This document shows, piece by piece, positions 46,053-54,506 of a stretch of 64,000 nucleotides of DNA. The notes below the pieces were generated by a model. That model searched no databases. It was not told where the DNA came from and saw nothing but the letters and a program-made list of their open reading frames with translations. Where the stretch lies: assembly GCA_027484445.1 (NCBI GenBank), contig JAIXSY010000032.1:1-64000 (forward strand), read 5' to 3'. Position 1 is the stretch's first letter. Each line of letters starts with the position of its first letter. The DNA is from Verrucomicrobiaceae bacterium. GTDB taxonomy: Bacteria; Verrucomicrobiota; Verrucomicrobiia; Verrucomicrobiales; Verrucomicrobiaceae. A program made the translations under genes and the position numbers.

Positions 46053-46286
46053 TTATGCCGCAGGCGCAGCTTCTGTGGCTTCAGGTGCCTTGGGCATGGT
46101 GAAACGAAAACGAATCTTGCCACGCTTCGCAGCCGCACGTGCCTTGCGCTTGGTGCGCTCTTTCGGGGTCTCATGTGCGCGGAGGCGACGGACTTCTTCA
46201 AAGATGCCTTCCATCTCGAGCTTGGTCTTCAGGCGCTTGAGGGCGCGGTCGATCGGCTCACCTTTGCGGATTTGGACTTCGGGCAT
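46053..46286 (-). CDS. rpsU: 30S ribosomal protein bS21
   Basis: 77 residues. PEVQIRKGEPIDRALKRLKT is the bS21 signature. KLEMEGIFEEVRRLRAHETP and a strongly basic ERTKRKARAAAKRGKIRFRF follow. It is slightly extended by an Ala/Pro/Glu tail (KAPEATEAAPAA). It belongs to the small subunit near the mRNA 3' end of 16S rRNA. It stands alone, with its own terminator. Confidence 0.95.
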   Translation of the reverse strand: MPEVQIRKGEPIDRALKRLKTKLEMEGIFEEVRRLRAHETPKERTKRKARAAAKRGKIRFRFTMPKAPEATEAAPAA

Positions 46287-46404
46287 GACGTGTTAAAAAA
46301 GGATGGTTAAAAGGGGATGGCAGATTACGACCCAGGAAGAAGTCGTCAACCAGAAATCATGAGAGAAAGCAGTGGATGCGTTTTTTGACAGTTCCCGTGG
46401 CCAC

Positions 46405-46432
46405 AAAAAAGCGCGCGGTGGTGGCCGCGCGC
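46405..46432 (-). terminator. Intrinsic terminator after the glutathione peroxidase gene
   Basis: On the minus strand a strong GCGCGCGG/CCGCGCGC stem with a six-base loop is followed by TTTTTT, 25 bp past the stop of the peroxidase gene. Confidence 0.88.
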
Positions 46433-46457
46433 TAGGAGAGATTGAACAGCTTCGGAT

Positions 46458-47000
46458 TTATTTCTCCGCCAGGGCCTTTTCAATTGCAGCGACCAAAGCT
46501 GCATCATCGGGAGTGGTACGTGGCTCAAAACGCTGCACGGGTTTGCCATCGCGACCGATCAAGAACTTGCCGAAGTTCCACTTCACATCTCCCGGAAAAG
46601 CACCTTCTTTGCCGGTCAGTTGCTGGTAGAGCGCGTGCTGCTCAGGCCCTTTGACGTGCAATTTATCGAACATCGGAAAGGTGACCTGATACTTCGTGGT
46701 GCAGAAGGTTTTGATCTCCTCGTTGGTGCCTGGCTCTTGAGCGCCGAAATCGTTGCAAGGAAAGCCAAGCACGCTGAATCCCTGATCTTTGAACTTCTCA
46801 TGCAGGGCCTGGAGTTCGGTGTATTGCTTGGTCAGACCGCAACGTGAAGCCACATTCACGATGAGAAGAACTTTGCCCTGATAGGCTTTTAGGCTGGTGT
46901 CTTTGCCGTCAATGTCCTTCAGGGGAATGTCGAGGATGGATTTTTCAGCGGCGGAGGCAAAGCCAGCGCAGAGAGCTAAGGCGAGGATGAGTTTTTTCAT
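46458..47000 (-). CDS. Glutathione peroxidase-family thiol peroxidase, exported
   Basis: 180 residues from the ATG at 47000, which opens a signal peptide (MKKLILALALCAGFASA); longer frames upstream lack that feature. The catalytic motif is VNVASRCGLTKQY with Cys54 in place of Sec. NDFGAQEPG supplies the catalytic Gln and VKWNFGKFLIG the Trp/Asn. A second Cys (GFPCNDFG) fits the thioredoxin-dependent type common in bacteria. It removes peroxides in the periplasm, by inference from the signal. Divergent from the helicase gene. Confidence 0.9.
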   Translation of the reverse strand: MKKLILALALCAGFASAAEKSILDIPLKDIDGKDTSLKAYQGKVLLIVNVASRCGLTKQYTELQALHEKFKDQGFSVLGFPCNDFGAQEPGTNEEIKTFCTTKYQVTFPMFDKLHVKGPEQHALYQQLTGKEGAFPGDVKWNFGKFLIGRDGKPVQRFEPRTTPDDAALVAAIEKALAEK

Positions 47001-47037
47001 GGCAGGGGTGTTGGGAAGAAGGAGACGCTCCAAAGGG

Positions 47038-49686
47038 ATGGAACTTTCACTTCGACAGCAGCGAACGGATCCACCGACGCGTGAGGATGCCAGAAAAAAC
47101 TTTGCACCTCCTACCTTGCCGCCATGGCCTGGCCTTCGTAACCGATACAGCCTTCCGCCTGCTTTGCTCCCCTCCATCAATCATCTCAAACTTCCCGATG
47201 TCTGGCAGCACCAGGCTGTGAACCTGCTGCGAGAAGGCTGTGATGTCGTGGTGAGTGCCCCCACTGGAGCTGGCAAAACCTATGTGTTCGAGCTGCTGCA
47301 TCAGTCGCGCTCTCTGGAGGGACAAGCCGTTTACACGGTCCCTACGCGAGCTCTCGCAAACGACAAGTATGCGGAGTGGAAAGAAGCGCGCTGGGATGTG
47401 GGCATCGCGACAGGTGATGTCTCTGAAAACGTCAACGCCCCTGTTCTGGTCGCCACCCTAGAGACGCAACTGGAACGCTTGGTGCGTGGTGAAGGCCCTG
47501 CCCTGCTGGTCATGGATGAATATCAAATGATCGGTGACAGCCAGCGTGGTTCGCACTACGAGGCCGCCATTGCCTTAGCTCCGCAAGAGACTCGGCTGCT
47601 TTTGCTGAGCGGTTCGGTGGCAAATCCTGAAGATGTGGTGGCCTGGATGCAGCGCTTAGGACGCAGGGCCGAGGTCGTGATCACCCAAGAACGACCCGTG
47701 CCACTGGACGAGACACCGTGGGAAACTCTACCCCAGCGGATGGCGCGGCACTTCGAGAACTTTTGGCCGAAGTTTGCTGCGGCCGTCATGTTGGCAGATC
47801 TGGCCCCCTTGCTTATCTTTTCCCCACGACGCAAGGAAGCCGAAAACATCGCCCGCCGTCTGGCAAACGATTTGCCCGCAGGTGATCCTCTCGAACTGAC
47901 ACCCGAGCAACGCGCAGTGTGCGGCAAGGACCTCGCCAATCTGCTGGAAAAGCGCATCGCTTACCACCACAGCGGGCTGAGTTATGCAGCCCGTGCAGGC
48001 GTCATTGAGCCCTTGGCGAAAGCGGGCCAGCTTCGTGTCATTGCTGCCACCATGGGTCTTGCGGCAGGGATCAATTTCTCCGTCCGTAGCGTGCATGTGG
48101 CTGCCACGACTTTTCACGATGGCAAAAGCGAGCACAAGCTCGCGCCTGATGAACTGCTTCAAATGTATGGCAGAGCCGGAAGACGTGGGCTGGATGAACG
48201 TGGCTATGTGGTCACGACGCGACAAAGCCCGTCGCTTTTTGATGCGCGCCCCGCGCGCCTCCATCGCAGCAATCTGCTCGCTTGGCCCATCTTTTTGCGT
48301 GTCATGAAATACGCAGCACAGACCTCGCAGAATCCTTTTGAAGAAGCAGAGCGCTTTGCCCAACGATTGTTTGCCAAAACAGCACCACTGTTAGGACTCG
48401 AAGCGGAAGCTCCCGAGGGCGCTTTGCAAAATGCCATGCAAGAGGCCAAAGCCCTGTTTGGGCTTGAGGCTACAGAACGGCAAATGCTCAACTCACGCGG
48501 GGAATGGCAACGCAAGCCTAGCACTGCCCCCGAATGGATAGCGCTAGGCCAGGCATGGATCGCTAACCTCGACAAGATCGCCCCCGCGCTGAGCGTGCCA
48601 GGGCTCGTCTCGCAGTTCGCTCATGGCATTGGGCGTGTCGGCAAGCTAGAAAAGGAGCACTACGGTCTCGAGATCCCCCTGGGCACGCGTATCGAAGACA
48701 AGCCCGGCCAAGTGCGCCCCACGAAAAGCCTGCGCCGTATCCTGAAGCTTTCCAAAAAGTTGGATAGCCTATCCATCGAAGAACTCGAAGTGCTGCACAG
48801 TCAGCAGATTGCAGAGGCCCTCTGCCAATCCTACGAGACCTTCATGGAGATCGGCAGCCAAGGCTTGCCCGCCTGGCAACGCACCGTGGAAAAGGAGTCC
48901 CTCGTGTTTGCCATCTTCGACCTTTCGGAGATCACGGTGCCCGTGCATCGGGACAACCACAACGTGCCGCTGTTTCGCGCACTGGAGAGGATGCAGGTCG
49001 TGCGACATGACACTGCGATTCATGAAGCCTCTGGACTGAGTCCAAGCATCTGCCCAGCGGACCGTCAGCCGCGCTCCGGCTCCCCGATTCATGCCTGGCG
49101 CTCGCTGGGTCTCATTGATGAAAAGGGAGCCCCAACACGGCGCGGTGAGATTTTCTCGTTCTTTCAGGGCGGCGAGGGACTGTCCATCGCTGCTGCCCTG
49201 GAAGACGAAGGATACCCCATCGACGACTTGGTGCGTCATCTCGCCAACTTGCGCGGTGGCACCAAGTTCGATCTACCCATGACCTGCGACAGCGAGCGAC
49301 TCGGTGCCGTTTCCAGAAACACCTTTGGGTTCATCAATCACCATGGCTATCTGGAAAACGGACTGCCGCCTGACTACGGAGATGGCACCTGCGAGCTTCT
49401 CGATGCCATGCTGCATCCCGAAAAGACCCTCGAGCGTGATCTGCGCGCTACAGAGGTGGCAGAGGGTGATATCTCACGGGCCTACATCGAGTGGCTGAGC
49501 CTGCTGCGCCACATCATTCACGCACCGCAGCATCCCTGGCGGCGTTGGCAGGCTCTCCAGGAAGAATGCACCCGTGTCCTGAAGCATCATGGCAAAGCCG
49601 TGCGGCATCTCTTCTACCTCGACCTGCCGCCACTGACGAACAAACAAAGGCACGGGAAAACCAAGCACCATCTGCTGATCCGCTGA
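47038..49686 (+). CDS. Ski2-like DExH-box helicase
   Basis: 882 residues from the ATG at 47038; a longer frame from 46897 overlaps the divergent peroxidase gene and is less likely. Walker A APTGAGKT (about 74-81), motif Ia VPTRALANDK, the unusual motif II MDEYQ, motif III LLSGSVANPED and motif VI QMYGRAGRRGLDERG are all present. HHSGLSYAARAGVIEPLAKA resembles the Ski2/Mtr4/Hel308 group. A large C-terminal part (about 430-880) is unassigned. It probably unwinds RNA or DNA; bacterial members are little studied. DEYQ departs from the canonical DExH. Confidence 0.87.
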   Translation: MELSLRQQRTDPPTREDARKNFAPPTLPPWPGLRNRYSLPPALLPSINHLKLPDVWQHQAVNLLREGCDVVVSAPTGAGKTYVFELLHQSRSLEGQAVYTVPTRALANDKYAEWKEARWDVGIATGDVSENVNAPVLVATLETQLERLVRGEGPALLVMDEYQMIGDSQRGSHYEAAIALAPQETRLLLLSGSVANPEDVVAWMQRLGRRAEVVITQERPVPLDETPWETLPQRMARHFENFWPKFAAAVMLADLAPLLIFSPRRKEAENIARRLANDLPAGDPLELTPEQRAVCGKDLANLLEKRIAYHHSGLSYAARAGVIEPLAKAGQLRVIAATMGLAAGINFSVRSVHVAATTFHDGKSEHKLAPDELLQMYGRAGRRGLDERGYVVTTRQSPSLFDARPARLHRSNLLAWPIFLRVMKYAAQTSQNPFEEAERFAQRLFAKTAPLLGLEAEAPEGALQNAMQEAKALFGLEATERQMLNSRGEWQRKPSTAPEWIALGQAWIANLDKIAPALSVPGLVSQFAHGIGRVGKLEKEHYGLEIPLGTRIEDKPGQVRPTKSLRRILKLSKKLDSLSIEELEVLHSQQIAEALCQSYETFMEIGSQGLPAWQRTVEKESLVFAIFDLSEITVPVHRDNHNVPLFRALERMQVVRHDTAIHEASGLSPSICPADRQPRSGSPIHAWRSLGLIDEKGAPTRRGEIFSFFQGGEGLSIAAALEDEGYPIDDLVRHLANLRGGTKFDLPMTCDSERLGAVSRNTFGFINHHGYLENGLPPDYGDGTCELLDAMLHPEKTLERDLRATEVAEGDISRAYIEWLSLLRHIIHAPQHPWRRWQALQEECTRVLKHHGKAVRHLFYLDLPPLTNKQRHGKTKHHLLIR

Positions 49687-49752
49687 ACTGTCTCTCGGAC
49701 AAAAGGTAAGCTCAGGTGCTTCGCTGTCGAGTTGCTCAATCAGCTTCCCAAA

Positions 49753-51087
49753 TCAATGCATGCTTTTTGAACCGTCCTTGGCCTTCTTCGTCGCGCTAGC
49801 CAAGAAAGGCGTGAACTTCGATTCAAAGCGCTTCGAGATGACGCACTGAATGTCCGCCACGCCACGCTCATAATCCTCAGACAGCACCTTCCCCTGCTCG
49901 TGCAGAAAGGCGACCAGATCCATCCGACTCAGCGGCACCGTCAGATCGAGACGCACGACCCGATCGATCAACATGTCATGCAGGCGATGAAAGAGGTCGT
50001 CCATGCCTTGGCCCGTGTGCACGGAGATCATGACCGCTTCTGGAAACAGCCGCTTCAGTTCGAGCAGGCGCGCATCATCCACCAGGTCCACCTTGTTCAG
50101 CGCCAGCAGCACGCGCTTCTCTCCAGCCCCCAGCTCACTTAGCACCTGCGTTGTGGTTTGATAAAACTCATGGGCTTGAGAGGCGCTCGCATCCACCACG
50201 TGGATGAGGAAGTCCGCCAACACGGCTTCTTCCAGCGTGGCGCGGAAGCTCTGCACCAGGTCGTGAGGCAGATTGCGGATGAAGCCCACCGTATCCGTGA
50301 GTAGCAAAGCCTGACCATCGGGCAGCTCTAGCCGCCGTGTGGTGGTGTCGAGCGTGGCAAAGAGCTTGTCCTCTGCCAGCACATTCGCCGCGGTCAGGCG
50401 GTTCAGCAGGCTGGATTTGCCCGCGTTGGTGTAGCCGACGATGGAGGCATGGGGCAGCGGCACGCGGCTGCGTTCCTTGCGCATCGTATCGCGCTGGCGC
50501 TTCACCTCCTCCAGCTCCGCCTTCACCCGATCCAGCCGCTTGTAGGCCAGACGGCGATCCACCTCCAGCTGCGTTTCCCCTTCCCCACGCGCCGCGCCAG
50601 CCCCCCCCATGCCACCGCCCGCACCGCCCCCTTGACGGTCCAAGTGCGCCCACATCCGCGTCAGTCTCGGGATGGAGTATTCCAATCGAGCCAGTTCCAC
50701 CTGCAAACGTGCCTCACGCGTCTGGGCACGCATGTTGAAGATGTCCAAAATCACCTCATGACGATCGATCACACAGAGGCTCGCATCCCCCTCCCAGGCG
50801 CGCTGCTGCGCCGGGGACAGTTCATTGTCAAAAACGATGCACTCTGCCTCCAGCTCCTTCGCCTTCTCGATCAGCTCTGCCGTCTTGCCCTTGCCAATCA
50901 GGTGCCGGGGCGTGATCTCGCGGGCAAAGACCAACTCCGTGGCCACCACCTGGATGCCCAGCGTCTCCACCAGCTCCTTCAGCTCGATCAGCAGCTCCCG
51001 CGCCTCGTCCGCCTTGCGACGGTCAAAGTAGGCACCAATGAGAAAGGCCTTCTCGACCTGCTGGGGTTTTTCCCGGATATCAAACAT
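49753..51087 (-). CDS. hflX: GTPase HflX
   Basis: 444 residues from the ATG at 51087; the frame is open further up to 51204 without family homology. The N-terminal HflX domain (EKAFLIGAYFDRRKADEARE, AREITPRHLIGKGKTAELIE, IVFDNELSPAQQRAWE) is followed by the Gly-rich GGGAGGGMGGAGAARGEGET and QLEVDRRLAY. The G domain has G1 GYTNAGKSSLLNRL, G3 DTVGF and G4 NKVD. HflX splits ribosomes and rescues stalled ones under stress. The next upstream stretch to 51488 has no recognisable gene. Confidence 0.94.
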   Translation of the reverse strand: MFDIREKPQQVEKAFLIGAYFDRRKADEARELLIELKELVETLGIQVVATELVFAREITPRHLIGKGKTAELIEKAKELEAECIVFDNELSPAQQRAWEGDASLCVIDRHEVILDIFNMRAQTREARLQVELARLEYSIPRLTRMWAHLDRQGGGAGGGMGGAGAARGEGETQLEVDRRLAYKRLDRVKAELEEVKRQRDTMRKERSRVPLPHASIVGYTNAGKSSLLNRLTAANVLAEDKLFATLDTTTRRLELPDGQALLLTDTVGFIRNLPHDLVQSFRATLEEAVLADFLIHVVDASASQAHEFYQTTTQVLSELGAGEKRVLLALNKVDLVDDARLLELKRLFPEAVMISVHTGQGMDDLFHRLHDMLIDRVVRLDLTVPLSRMDLVAFLHEQGKVLSEDYERGVADIQCVISKRFESKFTPFLASATKKAKDGSKSMH

Positions 51088-51488
51088 GCGCACGCTTAGC
51101 GCGGCATCCCCTGCTTGCCAACCCCGCATAGCAAGCCGGGGCACGGAGGCCCCCATCCACCAGCGATGGCAGCAAACCCTGCCGGTAAGCCATGCCCCAT
51201 CCATCCTTCATGCAGGTCAAAGCACCCGGTCCTGCGACTCAAAGAGGGCCGGGATGCAGCCCTCATCGTGGGCCGTTTCAGCCTGAACTGTGGGGTGTTT
51301 GGCCTGCAAAAGCCCGTTCATTGAGCCCACATCGACCCTTCTTTGGGAAAGAAAACAGGGCACGTGACCTCAAACCATTCATTCTTGGCCCTCAAGGAAT
51401 GATCTGCATGGCCGCAACCATGGGCAATGAAGGCTCGAACCACTCCCTCTTCGCCTTCAAAAAACGACCGTGCCCAATGATGTACGGC
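51088..51488. other. Intergenic stretch between hflX and the toxin-antitoxin patch
   Basis: About 400 bp. Reading both strands I see no supported gene. An imperfect hairpin (CATTCTTG/CAAGGAATG) lies at about 51380-51401. Confidence 0.35.
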
Positions 51489-51887
51489 TCATGGAACCAA
51501 CTCCGCCACATCTGAGTGCTCTTGGGCCAGACTGGCATCAAGCGTGGCGAGTTTGCCTCCGCGTTTTCGCGCCAGTTCGGCGAGCCAAGCGTCCGTCACC
51601 TGCCGGTGCCCTCGGATGCCTTTTGGCTTCACTTCCTCATAGCTGAACCCCTCATCCCAAAACTCATGTCCGGCCATTTGGCGCAGCAGGGCCAAGGTGC
51701 TCCAAGCCGCAGCCGAGGAACCATCCTTGGCTGACATCATGTGCATCCGCAGGAGGGTTCCCTCCGTCACAGATCAGGTGGCAAAACGGCGCGGCATCTG
51801 CTGAAACCATGCCAAGGCCCTCGTGTGATGGATGTGCGAGCTGATCGAGAGAGCCGTGAGCAAGTTGTCATCGATAAGCCAGATCAT
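51489..51887 (-). pseudogene. VapC-like PIN-domain toxin, broken by an in-frame TGA
   Basis: Reading from the ATG at 51887 gives WLIDDNLLTALSISSHIHHT, then WFQQMPRRFAT, a TGA stop at about 51774-51776, then SVTEGTLLRMHM and on to GHRQVTDAWLAELARKRGGK and LATLDASLA, all in one frame. The family consensus has Cys after the RxAT stretch (TCxxTE-like), so one TGC/TGT to TGA change explains the break. The PIN Asp residues (IDDN, VTDA, TLD) remain. It would be an RNase toxin of the VapC type. A GTG at 51770 could start only a 93-residue fragment without the first catalytic Asp. It lies 18 bp after the putative antitoxin gene. Confidence 0.85.
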
Positions 51888-51905
51888 CGAAGGATGCGGG
51901 TGAGA

Positions 51906-52124
51906 TTAAGCCTCGTCTTCCAGACGGGCCACATCCTCGCTGCGAATAGGCTTGGCTCCCTGGACGAGCGGAAACTGGATATCGGCACGAGGAACAGGTG
52001 TTCCTTCTACGGGCCGGGCTTTCACCAGAGCCAGCGCATCACGAACGAGCCGTTCCAGTCGCGAAGCCGTCGCGGCATCCAGTTGCTGCAAGGTTTGATC
52101 GATTTCCAAGGCCAAAGCGCTCAT
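51906..52124 (-). CDS. Antitoxin-like protein paired with the broken vapC
   Basis: 72 residues from the ATG at 52124; the ATG at 52181 would add 19 residues of non-typical sequence. LQQLDAATASRLERLVRDAL is a helix of the antitoxin type, followed by a linker and the tail IQFPLVQGAKPIRSEDVARL plus EDEA, typical of VapB C termini that wrap the toxin. It is followed by the broken vapC. It is divergent from the second vapB-like gene (145 bp between), so the two modules share a control region. Confidence 0.72.
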   Translation of the reverse strand: MSALALEIDQTLQQLDAATASRLERLVRDALALVKARPVEGTPVPRADIQFPLVQGAKPIRSEDVARLEDEA

Positions 52125-52269
52125 GCCCTGAATCTGATGCACTCCCACGTTCTCTGCATCCACAAAATGGATGCCCGTCACCGCCTACGGACAAACAGCA
52201 GCCTATGGGTCGCCACGCCGCCCCATTCACAGGCTGGACGATTTCGGGGGAGTCGCCTACACTGGCGGT

Positions 52270-52563
52270 ATGAACACCTTGGAAACCGATGTCGAAGTCA
52301 GCGCCGATGGCAGCCTAAAGCTGCTTTCGCCGCTGCCAGAATGGCTGAAGCCGGGACGTGTGCATGTCGTGCTTTCGGTGCCGAATGGCACGTCGCCCAA
52401 GCCCAAGCGCGTGATCCCCACCGCCACCCCGGAGATGCTGGCGAAGCGGGCGGCGGCTTTTGAGGCAGTGCGGAAACTGAATCCGTATCGTGACATCACT
52501 GATCCCGTCGCGTGGCAGCGGGAAATCCGCGAGGATGTGGTGTTACCGGGCCGGGAACCCTGA
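52270..52563 (+). CDS. VapB-like antitoxin of an intact toxin-antitoxin pair
   Basis: 97 residues from the ATG at 52270; the open frame begins at 52171 but the earlier part reads poorly. An N-terminal beta segment (LETDVEVSADGSLKLLSPLP, EWLKPGRVHVVLSV) resembles an AbrB-like or DUF-type DNA-binding start. A charged helix (ATPEMLAKRAAAFEAVRKLN) and the tail PVAWQREIREDVVLPGREP follow. 12 bp separate it from the PIN toxin gene. It is the expected neutralising and autoregulatory partner, inferred from position and form. Confidence 0.78.
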   Translation: MNTLETDVEVSADGSLKLLSPLPEWLKPGRVHVVLSVPNGTSPKPKRVIPTATPEMLAKRAAAFEAVRKLNPYRDITDPVAWQREIREDVVLPGREP

Positions 52564-52575
52564 TTCACCGCGCTC

Positions 52576-52950
52576 ATGCTGCTGGACACGAACATCATCA
52601 TTTATGCCTGCAAGCCCGAGGGCCATGAGCTGGCAGTATTGACGAGCCACCCGAACGCTGCGGTGGCGAGTGTGATCTGGATTGAGTCGTTGGGTTACAA
52701 AAGCATTCAACCCGAAGAGGAGCATGCCATACGAGGCGTCCTTTCCGCCATCATGACCTATCCCTTGGACGAAGAAATCATCCAGCGGGCCATTCAACTG
52801 CGTCAGCAGAAAAGCATGAAGCTGGGGGATGCCATCATCGCCGCCACCGCGCTGGAGTATGCCGTTCCGCTGGTCACTCGGAACGAGGGCGACTTCAAAC
52901 ACATCGCAGGGCTTCAGATCATCAATCCGTTTCCGCCACGGGTTTCTTGA
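52576..52950 (+). CDS. vapC: VapC-family PIN-domain toxin (intact)
   Basis: 124 residues. The PIN acidic residues are visible: LLDTNIIIYACKP (Asp4), the central Glu in SVIWIESLGY, LGDAIIAATALEY (Asp near 90) and TRNEGDF (Asp near 107). The length is normal. VapC toxins are Mg2+-dependent RNases that usually cut tRNA or rRNA. The preceding gene encodes the antitoxin. Confident on family, no claim on target. Confidence 0.9.
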   Translation: MLLDTNIIIYACKPEGHELAVLTSHPNAAVASVIWIESLGYKSIQPEEEHAIRGVLSAIMTYPLDEEIIQRAIQLRQQKSMKLGDAIIAATALEYAVPLVTRNEGDFKHIAGLQIINPFPPRVS

Positions 52951-52974
52951 ATTTAGTCAAGCAACGCTGTCTCC

Positions 52975-53984
52975 ATGAATGCCTTGTTTTCTAAACCTGA
53001 TGCTACAGCTTTGCCACATGTGGTGATATTGGGCGCTGGAGCTAGCCGCGCCGCATTGCCAAATGGAGACAAAAATGGCAAACCGATACCACTCATGGAT
53101 GACCTTCCGAATGTGCTGGGGACATATGGACAAAGCTGGTGAAAAAAGCCGATATTCCAACAGGCAGCTTTGAAGCACAGTTTTCTTGGCTGCGGCGTTG
53201 CGGCGGTTATGAAGTAGAGCTTGCTGAAGTCGAGCAACTGATCACTGAATTCTTCAGGACATTGGAGTTGCCAGATCACCCCACTATTTACGACTACCTC
53301 GTTTTGGGCCTTCGGAAGCAAGACATTATCGCGACGTTCAATTGGGATCCGTTTCTTATGCAGGCCCTTCGCCGCAACAGAGATACTGCGAGCATGCCAG
53401 ACATTCGGTTTCTACACGGATGTGTCTTATACGCAACCTGCACAGAACACGAAGTACTGGGGATTCCGACGGAAGAATGCCCCTTCTGTGCTGAATCGTT
53501 GATTCAAGGAAAGTTAATCTATCCAGATGACACCAAAGACTATGCGTCAGACACGATAATTCACCGAGATTGGATGGTGGTAACGGAAAGACTCAAGCAA
53601 GCGATCCATTTCACCATATTCGGGTATTCTGGGCCTGCTACTGACTTTAACGCAAAACAGCTTTTGTTGACCGAGTGGAAAAAGAATCCGTTCCTCAGCA
53701 TCAACCATGTTGAGATTATTGACATTGCTGATTCGGACGAACTCAGGCGGCGTTGGTCAGAGTATATCCCGTATCAGCATGAAATCTTTATTTCCAACTT
53801 CTGGGAGTCGTCGATAGCCAAATTCCCCAGACGCACCAGTGAATGGAAAATTGCTGCTTCAATGTATGGCATCCCAACTGAGGCTATCGGGCCATATCGC
53901 ACCGATGATCTCTCGGAGTTACAAGGCTGGTATTCAAAACTGGTGCGAGAAGAAATCAGTACATCGGCTTATCTTGGGAAATAG
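52975..53984 (+). pseudogene. SIR2-like NAD-binding protein, split by a one-base frameshift
   Basis: The ATG at 52975 gives LPHVVILGAGASRAALPNGD and LMDDLPNVLG before a stop at 53140. The continuation is in another frame: WTKLVKKADIPTGSFEAQF, then YDYLVLGLRKQDIIATFNWD, HGCVLYATC, a zinc-ribbon-like ECPFCAESL, HFTIFGYSGPATDFNAKQLL and on to 53984. Adding one G to the GGGG run at 53118-53121 joins both parts (NVLGDIWTKLV). This restores a SIR2-like protein of about 336 residues. Such enzymes deplete NAD in several phage defence systems; no partner gene is visible. Lower GC than the flanks suggests transfer. Confidence 0.85.
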
Positions 53985-54168
53985 CCCTCACCCCTACCTT
54001 CTCCACCAGGATCGCCTCAAAGCCGAGTTTGAAGGCGGGTGATTCAGGCCTGAGGCGGAAGTCATCCTTCTGCCAATCGACGAAGATCGGATCGGCGATG
54101 AGGCTTTGTGGGGCCCAGCCTTCGGCTTGCCAGGAGGTCCATTCGTCGAGGGGCAGGCTGTTCTTCAT
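53956..54168 (-). pseudogene. C-terminal fragment of a right-handed beta-helix protein
   Basis: 70 residues. LDEWTSWQAEGWAPQSLIAD, PIFVDWQKDDFRLRPESPAF and KLGFEAI match the end of secreted beta-helix repeat proteins (ADPxFVD, DFRLxPxSPAxKLGF). The long N-terminal part is missing. Its ATG overlaps the stop of the DUF5615-like gene (ATGA) and its 3' end overlaps the SIR2-like gene by 29 bp. It looks like a leftover trapped between inserted modules. Confidence 0.65.
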
Positions 54169-54506
54169 GCTCCCTGGTTCACGCGGACGAGCTGGCCTTG
54201 CAGGGAGAGCATGGTCTCCAACTGCGCATGAATCTTCGCGGCGAGGGCTGCGAAATCGGGATTGTCGGTGCAGACGATGATTCCGGCGTGGTCGGGGTTT
54301 TGGCGATGGAGGGTGATGAAGTCCTGGCGGTTGTGCGTTAGCACGGCCCGGCCGTCCTCGATGGCAAATCGGAGGACTTCATCGTCTGGGATACCTGCGT
54401 TGGACTTGCCGGAGTCGTGCTTGGTCAAGACATCATGCCCGAGCTATCGCAGGGTTTGGACGACGGGCAGCGGGAAGCTGTCATTCGAGCAGAGGCGGGC
54501 CTTCAT
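54165..54506 (-). pseudogene. DUF5615-like PIN-related toxin, broken by an in-frame TAG
   Basis: From the ATG at 54506 the frame reads MKARLCSNDSFPLPVVQTLR, a TAG at about 54444-54446, then LGHDVLTKHDSGKSNAGIPD, DEVLRFAIEDGRAVLTHNRQ, DFITLHRQNPDHAGIIVC and on to 54165. This is the DUF5615 pattern (DENFPxPVV...LRxLGHDV...GRxVLTxNxxDF...GII). The acidic DEN of the family start is SND here and the LRxLG position carries the stop, so it is doubly damaged. DUF5615 proteins are toxin-like PIN relatives usually paired with DUF433 antitoxins. Confidence 0.8.

Noticed and set aside
51489..51887. Selenocysteine decoding of the TGA in vapC
   Set aside because: No selenocysteine insertion element is evident, and Cys to stop in a toxin gene is a common inactivation.
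52953..53321. A 122-residue minus-strand open frame over the SIR2-like gene
   Set aside because: Shadow of the plus-strand SIR2-like reading, which has strong motifs.
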